Source: Verrucomicrobiota bacterium (GTDB lineage: Bacteria > Chlamydiota > Chlamydiia > Chlamydiales > Rhabdochlamydiaceae). From it: a stretch of DNA of 64,000 bases. The DNA is taken from contig JAFEGH010000009.1 of assembly GCA_018240065.1 (NCBI GenBank), positions 62,001 to 126,000 on the forward strand. Direction: 5' to 3'. Positions 17,289 to 25,584 of the stretch are shown in pieces. The notes beneath the pieces are model-generated. The model did not search any database. It had not been told where the DNA came from and was given only the letters and a program-made list of their open reading frames with translations. The stretch's first letter is position 1. Every line of letters begins with the position of its first letter. Position numbers and translations under genes: made by a program.

Positions 17289-18209
17289 TCAGTGGAAAAG
17301 GACCTTCCAGTCGAGGGTCCCGACCAGGATCCCCAGGACGCAAAGGCCATTGGCCAGCCAATTGACCTTTTCCTTATAGAGCCATTGGCCCCACAGGTTG
17401 CAGGACAGGATAACGGCGATCGAGAAAATCGGGAAGATCATGGCATGCTCGAGAGGGGTGGAGACCTCGGTCGACCAGATCATGAAAAAGGTTCCCACAC
17501 CATTGGCGATCCCCCCCATGATTCCGTAAGCGGTCTCATAGCGGTTAGGAAGCCTTTTTTGGGTCGCGACATAGACGATGATTTGAATGATGGCCGCCGC
17601 ACAAAAGACTGCGGGCATAAACCACTGGCTCTTTGCGTCCTGGACGTCGAAATTGAGGAACAGGCCATTTTCGCCAGGGAAATTGATGAAGAGGGCGCGC
17701 CATTGCATGATGATCAAAAAGAGGGTGTGGAGAACAAACGCGCCGACAACAAAGCCCACCCATTTCATTTTTTTCTCGGAACTTCTCGCCGCCCATCCGG
17801 CCCAGAAAAGACCGATGACGACAAGCAGCGATCCCAGCCCGTTGAACAAGGTGTAGATGTAGCCGAAAGGAGCGCCGAATAGAAAGACCATCAGGACCAT
17901 CGGCATGACAGTCGAGGAGTTGAGGGCGGCAAAGGTCAGCCCCGGAGGCCCTGTCTCCAGCGATTTGCCAAGACAGATCATCATGATCGCCAGGATCACC
18001 CCGCCGGCAAGGCCGAAAAAGATCATGCACTGGCTCATCGAATAATCGCCGGTGCGGACGGGATTCAGAAGCACCGCCACAAGGAAGACGATCGTCAGCT
18101 GGATCATCAAAAAGGCTTTGCTCGAACCGCCGGAATCGATGCTCCTGCGCATACAGAAGTTGGACGCTGCGACAAATAGCGAGGCGATGATCATCAGTTC
18201 GATTCCCAT
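17289..18209 (-). CDS. DMT/EamA-like membrane transporter
   Basis: Protein of 306 residues with about ten hydrophobic helices and hardly any soluble domain, in the pattern of the drug/metabolite transporter superfamily (two related five-helix halves). ATG 18209 is used because GGAG is eight bases upstream; the in-frame GTG at 18218 would give three extra residues but lies on that ribosome site. Motifs include LETGPPGLTFAALNSS in helices 3-4 and a long loop at about 170-190. It is divergent from the TPR-VWA operon. The substrate is not predictable. Confidence 0.85.
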   Translation of the reverse strand: MGIELMIIASLFVAASNFCMRRSIDSGGSSKAFLMIQLTIVFLVAVLLNPVRTGDYSMSQCMIFFGLAGGVILAIMMICLGKSLETGPPGLTFAALNSSTVMPMVLMVFLFGAPFGYIYTLFNGLGSLLVVIGLFWAGWAARSSEKKMKWVGFVVGAFVLHTLFLIIMQWRALFINFPGENGLFLNFDVQDAKSQWFMPAVFCAAAIIQIIVYVATQKRLPNRYETAYGIMGGIANGVGTFFMIWSTEVSTPLEHAMIFPIFSIAVILSCNLWGQWLYKEKVNWLANGLCVLGILVGTLDWKVLFH

Positions 18210-18298
18210 GGGGAACACTCCGCAAGATAGATAATGCTCAAACCTACCAAGATCGGCAGAAATTTTGAATCGGAATTTTTGGGGGGTTGAGTCGGCGT

Positions 18299-18326
18299 TT
18301 GATTAATATTAGGATGCGACTATAAT
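18299..18326 (+). promoter_or_regulatory. Promoter of the TPR-VWA-rsmD operon
   Basis: TTGATT at 18299-18304 and a perfect TATAAT at 18321-18326 with a 16-base spacer, giving a leader of about 50 bases to the ATG at 18383. Confidence 0.55.
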
Positions 18327-18382
18327 CAAAAAAAATTCAAAAAGACTGTTCTTTTTTCTGTTCGTCAAAATTTAGGATCAAA

Positions 18383-21100
18383 ATGGACACCAAACGCTTT
18401 TTTCCCGCTCTTTTCGTGATGGCGGCAAGTCTTATTTCCACTGGCCACGCCAAAGATGTCGATACTTCTTTAGAAGAAAGTCTGGAACTGCGGCGGATTT
18501 CCGAGTACTGGAAAGAAAAAGACTACCCGACGGTGAAGGTCCAGATCCATGAGTTTTTGAGCAAAAATCCCAAGAGCTCCTATCTCGATCAACTTTATGC
18601 GATGCTCGGCGATCTGAACTTTCAGGAAAAAAATTATACTGAAGCCGTGGCCGCCTACGACAAAATTCAGAACAAGGAGTTCCGGGGTAAAACACAGTTC
18701 CACCGCCTGCACAGCCTTTACGAGACGGGCAAATACGATGAATTCATCCTCCAATCGGAGCTATTTCTGAATGATCCCAATGCAAAAGCTGCTGAAATCA
18801 GCACGATCCGCTTTGAGCTCGGGGAAGCTTACTTCTGCAAAGCCCACGCACCGGAAAACGAGAAGAACAAAAAGGAACTTCTCAAAGAGGCCCTGGCCCA
18901 ATACAACCAGGTGATGCAGACCAAATACGGCGATCTTGCGATTCTTCCCGTGGCGCAGATCCATGCCAGCCTCGAGGAATATGCAAAAGCAGCGTCCCTC
19001 TACTTATTGCTCGCCCATAAGGACGCGGGCAAAAAAGAAGAACATCTCTTTCAGGCGGCCTGCCTGCAGCTCAACGTCGACAAAAAAGCTGCCACGGAAA
19101 CGTTTGGCATGATCGCCGACATCGGAGGGAAGCTTGCCTCGAAAGCCGCTTTCAACCAGCTCAATCTCCTATTCCAGGAAAAGCGCTATAAAGATTTTAT
19201 TCTGGCACAGGACAAAGTCATGAAGCATGTCCCGCAAGACAAAGTCCCCCTCATGCGCTATTATCTGGGTAAATCGCTTTTCCAGACGCGCGATTTTGCC
19301 AGCGCCGTCGATCCTCTCTCCCAGAGCCTGGGCTCCAAGACGTTGGACAGGGCACAGGAGAAGAGCGCTCTGATCACTCTGATTGCCTGCGCCAGGGAAA
19401 CAAAAGACCTCCCGCTCTTTGAAAAAGCGCTCTCCCATTTGAAATCGGAATTTTCCGGCGATGAGGAAACGGCCAGCATCCTGATGATGCACTCCCAGCT
19501 ATGCCGCGAGAAAAAAGAATGGGCGAAAGCAAGGAGCGACATCAAGGAACTGCTTGAGAATTCTCCCCGCCATCCGCAGCGCGAAGCCTTGATATACGAC
19601 AGCGCCGTCATGCTCACTCAGGAGGGAAAACTGCAGGAAGCCGCCACTAAATTCGAAGCATTTTTGCAGGAATTTCCTCAGAGCTCCCACAAACCCAGCG
19701 CCCTGCGCCATCTCGTCAGCGCGCGTTTGGAAGACTTGAAAACCGCATCCCCTGAAACCCTGAAGATCAAACAGGAAGCGCTTCTGGACTCTCTCCAGCT
19801 TGCTTTAGAAGAGAAGAAGACATTCTCCCCGGCGGAAAAGCAGAAGATGCGCTACCTTTTCGGGAAGACGCTCTTCGAGCTGGGCAAATATGATGAGGCG
19901 ATCGGGGAGCTGAGCGAATACGCACGCGATTTCCACAAGGACCCAACCTCCTCCGACGCTTATCTTCTTCTCGCCTACTGCTATCAGATGGGATCGCGCG
20001 ATGAGATCCATTTCTCCCTGAACGCCGAAAAAGCCCTCGGCCTCAACCCCCGCATGCAAGGAGCCCTCGATCTGCATCTCACGCTGTTCAATACCTACCT
20101 CAGCCTGGCGGGAAAAGCTCCTGCGGATGAAAAAAAAGAATTAATCGGCAAGGCCGCAGACCACCTCTTTCTGGCCTTGGACAAACCGGTCAGCAAAGAG
20201 AACCAGCGCTGGCTTGCGGGATACTATTTCCAGCAATACCAGAATGGACAGCACGATGCCGTCGAGCGCGCGGCAATCGTCCTTGAAAAGCTACTGGGAA
20301 TCAAAGAGGACTCCTATACCCTAGAGATCCATGCGCAATCCCTCGACATGGAAGGAGAAGCGGTCAAGCTCTCCGACATCTATGCAAAAACGGGGCGCAT
20401 GAAACAGCGCGTCCAACTGCTCGAGGCATTGTCTCAGCAGCAAAAAACACAGCCTGAACTGAATTGGAAATATCAGCGGATGGCGCAGTTCGAACTCGGC
20501 AAAGCCTACCTCTGTCTGGGAGAAAAAGACAAGGCGGTGAAGACGTATGCAGACTTGATCTCTTCCTCTGCCCGCACTTCCTCCTATTTTGCGATCGCGG
20601 CCCAAGTCGAAAAAGCCAAGCTGGAATTTTCCATGCTCAAAGGCGTCGAAAAATATGAAGACTCGAAAACAGCGCTTGCCATTTGCGACACGTTGAAAGA
20701 TGTGCAGAGCAAACGCAAACTGCACTCGGAGCCCTTGCATCTGGAAGCTGCCTTAACCTACGTCGAGATCAAGTCGGAGCTTGCACCGGACGACCAAAAA
20801 GAGTCCCGCAGGTTCTTTTTGCTTCAAAAAATGAAAGAGAGTTTTTCCTCCATGGAAGACCCGCTTGTCGCTCAATACCTTTCGGCAGCCGGCCAATTTC
20901 CTGACAAAGAGCGCCTCTATCATCAATATCTCACCTATGTCGATGCGGAGATGCTGCGACTGGACGGGAAAAAAGACCGCAATGGAGCAAAGTTAAGAGA
21001 GGCCAAAGGGAAATTTGACCAGTTGCTCACTGAATCGTCCGATGATACACTCACAGAGCGCATTCGCAAGAGTACGGAGGCATTGGCTACAGATCTATGA
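18383..21100 (+). CDS. Exported TPR-repeat protein
   Basis: Protein of 905 residues with a signal peptide (MDTKRFFPALFVMAASLISTGHA) and then helical repeats almost to the end. Many units have TPR-like spacing, for example YLDQLYAMLGDLNFQEKNYTEAVAAYDKI (about 66-95), RYYLGKSLFQTRDFASAVDPL and RYLFGKTLFELGKYDEAIGEL. It is thus a long periplasmic or surface solenoid for binding other proteins. Its stop overlaps the ATG of the von Willebrand A protein by four bases, so the two are translationally coupled and likely work together. No named orthologue is assigned. Confidence 0.9.
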   Translation: MDTKRFFPALFVMAASLISTGHAKDVDTSLEESLELRRISEYWKEKDYPTVKVQIHEFLSKNPKSSYLDQLYAMLGDLNFQEKNYTEAVAAYDKIQNKEFRGKTQFHRLHSLYETGKYDEFILQSELFLNDPNAKAAEISTIRFELGEAYFCKAHAPENEKNKKELLKEALAQYNQVMQTKYGDLAILPVAQIHASLEEYAKAASLYLLLAHKDAGKKEEHLFQAACLQLNVDKKAATETFGMIADIGGKLASKAAFNQLNLLFQEKRYKDFILAQDKVMKHVPQDKVPLMRYYLGKSLFQTRDFASAVDPLSQSLGSKTLDRAQEKSALITLIACARETKDLPLFEKALSHLKSEFSGDEETASILMMHSQLCREKKEWAKARSDIKELLENSPRHPQREALIYDSAVMLTQEGKLQEAATKFEAFLQEFPQSSHKPSALRHLVSARLEDLKTASPETLKIKQEALLDSLQLALEEKKTFSPAEKQKMRYLFGKTLFELGKYDEAIGELSEYARDFHKDPTSSDAYLLLAYCYQMGSRDEIHFSLNAEKALGLNPRMQGALDLHLTLFNTYLSLAGKAPADEKKELIGKAADHLFLALDKPVSKENQRWLAGYYFQQYQNGQHDAVERAAIVLEKLLGIKEDSYTLEIHAQSLDMEGEAVKLSDIYAKTGRMKQRVQLLEALSQQQKTQPELNWKYQRMAQFELGKAYLCLGEKDKAVKTYADLISSSARTSSYFAIAAQVEKAKLEFSMLKGVEKYEDSKTALAICDTLKDVQSKRKLHSEPLHLEAALTYVEIKSELAPDDQKESRRFFLLQKMKESFSSMEDPLVAQYLSAAGQFPDKERLYHQYLTYVDAEMLRLDGKKDRNGAKLREAKGKFDQLLTESSDDTLTERIRKSTEALATDL

Positions 21101-23001
21101 ATACCATGATAATTCCTGATACCAGATCCCGCGGACTGCTTTGGAAATGCCTGGCAGCCTCTCTTGTGGTGCACGCCGCCGCATTGACCTACGTCTATTA
21201 TTATCCGATGCTGCTGCAGGGGCCGCTGCAATCGCTGTTTGGTCTAACCGCTGCTAAGCCCTCCCTTCTTGAAACTGAGGAAGAGACTGCCGAGCTGGTC
21301 CAAAAAAACCATGTGATTGAAGAGGTGTTCCAGCAGATCGTCGTTCTCTCTCCTCATTTCCAGCAGCCTTACGACCTGGCCGAACTTCCCAAAGGGATCG
21401 CCCTTGCGCCCACCCGTGAAGAGGCCCCTTCGTCAATGCCTTCCAAAGATCAAAACCTGGCATTCTCAAAGCCTGTCAACGAGTACACGTTCGCGGCTGA
21501 GACAAATATCCAGGACATGGAAGAGATCAACATTCCGGCGATCTTCACAGCTCCTGAATCGGGCATGCCGATCGCTTCCCAGTTGCAGATCGATGCAGCA
21601 TCGTCGATCCCCGAGTTGCCCGCGGTCGACGTCCCCATAGCCGGACAGGGCGCCTATGAGGACTTAATGTCGCTCAGCGGCTTTTCCCTGGATGCAGCCT
21701 ATGAGACAGATTATTCCCTCAATCTCTTTCCGCAGCTGGTCTCTCCTGACAGCCTCAAGATCGGGGAAGACCTAAAGATCAAGACCGATTCCACTCCGCT
21801 ATCGGGCCTGGTCACCTCCCATGATCTGCACTTAGAAAGCGAGCAGGTCCGCTCCACCCTTTTCATCCCCAAGGCTCCGACAGCTGTTTTGGAAAAGAAA
21901 GAAGTCCAGGTCTTAAGCGCAATCTCCGATCTCGACCAGTACGACTTTCCCGCCATCGCAAATGCTGCGGAATGGAATGACGATTTCGACGTCGATGTCA
22001 CATTCCTGCCGAATCCTGAGGGCCAGGGTTACATCTTTTCCCTTTCGCTCAAGCCCAATTACGATATGGGCAGCCATAGCCTCAAACAAAATCTCTATTT
22101 CATCCTAGACCGCTCCAGTTCTGTCCAGAAGCACCGATTCGCTGTCTTCAAACGCGGCGTTCTCAAAGCGCTCTCAAGCATGCAGCATGGCGATACATTC
22201 AACATTCTCGTGATGGACAAGAAGATCGCCAGGTTTAGTCCTGAAAACCGCCCTGTCACACTGAAAAACATCCACGCTGCGGAAGAATTCCTCGACAAGC
22301 AAGAGGCAGGCGGACTCTTTGCCGCCTCAGACATCTACACGACGCTAGACAAAATTCTCCCTGCCATCCCCGAGAACGACGAAGTGCATACCGCGATTCT
22401 GCTCACTGACGGCAAGACGGGAATGAGCAATGAACGCAAACAGGCGGCATTGAAAAAATGGATTGAAAAGAACAACGGAAAAATGGCCCTCTATGCCTGC
22501 GCGATTGGAAGAGACAACGATCTGCTATCTCTGGATATGCTGACCTCTGTCAGCGGAGGAAAGCTGATGTATTCCGACACCCACGCCTCTTTTCCGCGCA
22601 AACTGGCCAAGCTCGTGCTCGACCTTAGAGATCCTGTGGCCAAAGACATCATGATCACCGCTGTTCCCCACAACCCCAACTCCCATATCGAGTTCTATCC
22701 TGCAAACTCCCATCTTTCCTCCCTTTATGGACACCAGCCCTACGTTGTCGTCGGCCAGATCGACGATCCCTGCGCGTTCGACCTCGTCATCCAGGGACGT
22801 CATCGCGACCAATGGATCGCGATCAAGAAGAACGTCTCTTTCGTCGAGGGACATAAAGGGGATTACACTCTGGAAAAAGAATGGAACGCTCAGCATGCCA
22901 ACGTGTGCTACTCGAAATTCCTGAAAGAAGGAAAAGCTTCCCACTTGAAAGAAGCAAAAGAGATCCTTAAAAAATCCCGTTCCGAGGTCGCCTTCGAGTG
23001 A
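21097..23001 (+). CDS. Membrane-anchored von Willebrand factor A domain protein
   Basis: Protein of 634 residues. A single N-terminal helix at about residues 15-35 anchors it, with the bulk expected outside the cytoplasm. A low-complexity region covers about 45-290, then a vWA domain runs from about 330 to 520. MIDAS metal-site residues are visible: LDRSSSVQ (DxSxS), the Thr in ASDIYTTL and the Asp in LLTDGKTG. vWA domains bind protein ligands through Mg2+. Coupling to the TPR protein suggests a periplasmic complex. The stop overlaps the GTG start of rsmD by four bases. Confidence 0.9.
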   Translation: MNTMIIPDTRSRGLLWKCLAASLVVHAAALTYVYYYPMLLQGPLQSLFGLTAAKPSLLETEEETAELVQKNHVIEEVFQQIVVLSPHFQQPYDLAELPKGIALAPTREEAPSSMPSKDQNLAFSKPVNEYTFAAETNIQDMEEINIPAIFTAPESGMPIASQLQIDAASSIPELPAVDVPIAGQGAYEDLMSLSGFSLDAAYETDYSLNLFPQLVSPDSLKIGEDLKIKTDSTPLSGLVTSHDLHLESEQVRSTLFIPKAPTAVLEKKEVQVLSAISDLDQYDFPAIANAAEWNDDFDVDVTFLPNPEGQGYIFSLSLKPNYDMGSHSLKQNLYFILDRSSSVQKHRFAVFKRGVLKALSSMQHGDTFNILVMDKKIARFSPENRPVTLKNIHAAEEFLDKQEAGGLFAASDIYTTLDKILPAIPENDEVHTAILLTDGKTGMSNERKQAALKKWIEKNNGKMALYACAIGRDNDLLSLDMLTSVSGGKLMYSDTHASFPRKLAKLVLDLRDPVAKDIMITAVPHNPNSHIEFYPANSHLSSLYGHQPYVVVGQIDDPCAFDLVIQGRHRDQWIAIKKNVSFVEGHKGDYTLEKEWNAQHANVCYSKFLKEGKASHLKEAKEILKKSRSEVAFE

Positions 23002-23579
23002 GTCTAAGAATCATCGGCGGGGCATTCCGCAACCGCATCCTCAAAACTCCGAAGGGAGCGCAGACGCGGCCCACGCTTGCGGTCATGCGCAAAGCAGTTT
23101 TCGACATCCTGCAAATGGAGATCGAAGGCGCGCACTTTCTCGACCTTTATGCAGGCTCCGGCGCGATGGGACTTGAGGCTCTCAGCCGCGGCGCTAGCCA
23201 AGCGACCTTTGTCGAGGCCAACCGCCACGCCTTCAGCTGCATCGAAGAAAACACCCGCCTACTGGAAGTGCAGGACCGTTGCGCTCTATTTAGCTATGAC
23301 ACGATGATCGCACTAAAAAAGCTCGCCAAGGAAGGGCGAAAATTCGACATCGTGTACGTCGACCCTCCTTACGCTCCGGGCGCCAAATTGCGTCTTCTCC
23401 AGGAGATCCTCCTCTTCTTCGACACCCATCCGCTTCTGAACCCCGGCGGCAGGCTGTTCCTCGAAGAGGCCTCTCCACCTGCGTTAAAGACAGAAGAGCT
23501 TGGACTTGCGACTCTGCGCCATGCCGACAGTCGCACATTCTCCCGTTCCGTCTTGCATCAATTCCAGATGACACGTTAA
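22998..23579 (+). CDS. rsmD: 16S rRNA (guanine(966)-N(2))-methyltransferase RsmD
   Basis: SAM-dependent methyltransferase of 193 residues, cytoplasmic, modifying G966 of 16S rRNA. The start is GTG 22998 within a GTGA overlap with the previous stop, giving SLRIIGGAFRNR, the usual RsmD N-terminus. Further signatures are TRPT, the SAM-binding FLDLYAGSGAMGLEALSRGA (about 47-66) and the catalytic DPPY in DIVYVDPPYAPG. It is followed by coaD about 90 bases on, the common rsmD-coaD pairing in bacteria. Confidence 0.95.
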   Translation: MSLRIIGGAFRNRILKTPKGAQTRPTLAVMRKAVFDILQMEIEGAHFLDLYAGSGAMGLEALSRGASQATFVEANRHAFSCIEENTRLLEVQDRCALFSYDTMIALKKLAKEGRKFDIVYVDPPYAPGAKLRLLQEILLFFDTHPLLNPGGRLFLEEASPPALKTEELGLATLRHADSRTFSRSVLHQFQMTR

Positions 23580-23670
23580 TTTGAAAATTACCGTCGGCAG
23601 TTCGACCATGTCGCCGATTTTTGCTTTATTGCCGCATTGATAGAACAAATGCCAGAGGACCCAATATCAA

Positions 23671-24159
23671 ATGAAAACAGCACTATTTCCAGGCACGTTC
23701 GATCCTCCGACGCTCGGACACGTCGACATCATCCGGCGCTCACAGACAATTTGCGACAAACTCTATGTCGGCATCGCGATCAATTCCACAAAACCGGACG
23801 ATCTGTTCACTATCGAAGAAAGAATTGCGATGCTGAAAGAGATCTGCAAACCATATCCGCATGCGGACGTCGTGACTTTTTCCACGCTTGTTGTCGAGTT
23901 CGCCAAACAGAACAAAGTCGACTACCTGATCCGCGGGCTCAGGGCCTTTTCCGACTTCGAGTATGAAGCGCGCATGGCGCTTGCCAACCGAAAATTGAGC
24001 GGCATCGAGACGGTCTTCCTGATGGCCGATGAACGGGTTGGGCATATCAGCTCTACGTTGATCCGCGAGCTTGGCAGATTCAAATGCCGGCTTAACGACT
24101 TTGTCCCTTCCGAGATTGAAGACCAGATCTTCAAAAAAGTGTCGAAGGGATCATCCTGA
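23671..24159 (+). CDS. coaD: Phosphopantetheine adenylyltransferase
   Basis: Enzyme of coenzyme A synthesis that transfers AMP to 4'-phosphopantetheine; 162 residues, the usual length. The nucleotidyltransferase motif is PGTFDPPTLGH at residues 7-17 (TxGH class), the RGLRAFSDFEYE segment is at about 90, and ISSTLIREL at about 130 completes the signature. The start ATG 23671 follows the rsmD stop by 91 bases. The region between has a weak stem (23594-23598 with 23613-23617) followed by five T, which could attenuate read-through. Confidence 0.96.
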   Translation: MKTALFPGTFDPPTLGHVDIIRRSQTICDKLYVGIAINSTKPDDLFTIEERIAMLKEICKPYPHADVVTFSTLVVEFAKQNKVDYLIRGLRAFSDFEYEARMALANRKLSGIETVFLMADERVGHISSTLIRELGRFKCRLNDFVPSEIEDQIFKKVSKGSS

Positions 24160-24240
24160 CTGAAACTTTTTATTGCGATTGGTTTCTTTAAGGCCCATTT
24201 TCCCACTCTCTCTTTGCTTGCAACTAAAAAATCATTGCTG

Positions 24241-24269
24241 TTTTTTTCATCGAAGGTCCGATCTATAAT
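24241..24269 (+). promoter_or_regulatory. Likely promoter of orphan hydrolase-like copy 2
   Basis: A perfect TATAAT lies at 24264-24269, about 25 bases before the ATG. The expected -35 position is only a T-run (24241-24246), so the -35 is weak. A GTGAGG ribosome site precedes the ATG. Confidence 0.4.
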
Positions 24270-24294
24270 GCCCTCATTTTATTTGTGAGGGACT

Positions 24295-25512
24295 ATGACA
24301 GGACTTCTTCAGACCGGGTTAGATCTTTTCGTTAGAAACGCGAGCATCCCACCATGGATGCAGGAAACAGCGACTAGATTCGCCTCGACAGCGGCTCCCG
24401 TTTTTCTGGCATTCAGCCACAGAGAGATCTCTTTTGAGCGCCACCCTCTGCAAACGCTGCATCATTTGGTCAAAAGAGCAGCTCAAGGCGAGAATATTTC
24501 TGATCTTGGCACGAAACTGGACGCCGTTCCCGAGGTTTTGCGCAACGACATCTATTTCGAAGTATGGTCGCAGGCCACAGACCCAGACAAGGGAGGAGAT
24601 AAATGGGGCGAGCGCAATGCGCTAGCCAACTTTCCCCGTCTGCTTGGTGCCATTAAAACTGTCGCCGAAAAAAGGCTCGATGCCCTACCTACAGAAAAAA
24701 GGAATGCCGTCTACGGCACTATCTACACAATAGCTGATCAGCCGCAAGTAGACGATTTCTATTGGGGAGAGCATCAGGCCAAAGCCGACACGGAGCGCTT
24801 GATCCGCGCGCTGCACCGCCATCAGGCTCTAGATCTTCGAGGAACTCGCATTCCCTATTATTCTGATCTGGAAAAAGAGGCTGTAGTCCCTTCCAAGAGA
24901 TTCCATCTTTATCGACCGGAGCTGGCTCAAGGTCAGATCTGCCTAATCAATGGAATGGGTACGTCATTTTCCGGAGCCTTGAGCAGCGCACTCAGACTCT
25001 CCGACACTGCGGGGCAGGGCTACAATGTGCATTGCACATATAGCGCGACGGTCAATCCCCAATGGGACGCCCTATCGGGGTTCATCGGCCAAGGCGGGTC
25101 TGCAACGCCGCCAGTCCTTCACCTTCTCGAACAGTGGCAGGACTTTTTCGAGACAGATGAGAGCAACCGTCTATTGCAATTCTGCACCAGCCGCGGCGCC
25201 ATCGAAGTCAATACTGCCCTCCACATACTTCCTGAGCACCTTCGCCAGAGGATTATCGTCATCGCTGTCGCCCCGGCCTGTCTAATCAAGAGGCAGATGG
25301 CCTATAAGGTCGTCAATCTAGTGATCCTGGCCGATCCTGTCGTCCAGATTGCTGCAAATAGAGAGCTGCTCGATGCTGAGCATACGATCAAATTAAATCC
25401 TCATAGCGATACGGTGAACCCGCACGATATGCATGGAGCGAGCTTTAGGGAAAAAATCGCGCCCTATGTCGATTCGTTTATTCGGACAAATGACATTGGT
25501 TCTTTGAGATAG
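24295..25512 (+). CDS. Orphan protein with alpha/beta-hydrolase-like residues, copy 2
   Basis: Protein of 405 residues, paralogous to the gene at 12037-13083 but about 57 residues longer. Conserved blocks are GYNVHCTYSATVN (about 242-254), RLLQFCTSRGAIEVN (Ser299), RIIVIAVAPACLI, Asp347 in VNLVILADPVVQIA and His380 in MHGASFRE. The matching Ser-Asp-His set in both copies argues for a catalytic triad rather than chance. The N-terminal 100 residues (PVFLAFSHREISFERHPLQTLHHL) are also related to copy 1. No signal peptide. It has its own terminator. Family function unknown; a host-directed hydrolase is a reasonable guess only. Confidence 0.85.
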   Translation: MTGLLQTGLDLFVRNASIPPWMQETATRFASTAAPVFLAFSHREISFERHPLQTLHHLVKRAAQGENISDLGTKLDAVPEVLRNDIYFEVWSQATDPDKGGDKWGERNALANFPRLLGAIKTVAEKRLDALPTEKRNAVYGTIYTIADQPQVDDFYWGEHQAKADTERLIRALHRHQALDLRGTRIPYYSDLEKEAVVPSKRFHLYRPELAQGQICLINGMGTSFSGALSSALRLSDTAGQGYNVHCTYSATVNPQWDALSGFIGQGGSATPPVLHLLEQWQDFFETDESNRLLQFCTSRGAIEVNTALHILPEHLRQRIIVIAVAPACLIKRQMAYKVVNLVILADPVVQIAANRELLDAEHTIKLNPHSDTVNPHDMHGASFREKIAPYVDSFIRTNDIGSLR

Positions 25513-25539
25513 ATTTACAAGAAAAGGCTCGAAATAAAT

Positions 25540-25567
25540 AACCCCTCTTATCAGAGGGGTTTTTTTA
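25540..25567 (+). terminator. Intrinsic terminator after orphan hydrolase-like copy 2
   Basis: A nine-pair stem (25540-25548 with 25553-25561) and a four-base loop are followed by a T-run to 25566. It sits between convergent genes, and the opposite strand is also T-rich after the stem, so it may work in both directions. Confidence 0.9.
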
Positions 25568-25584
25568 TTGAAGGGACATCGGTC

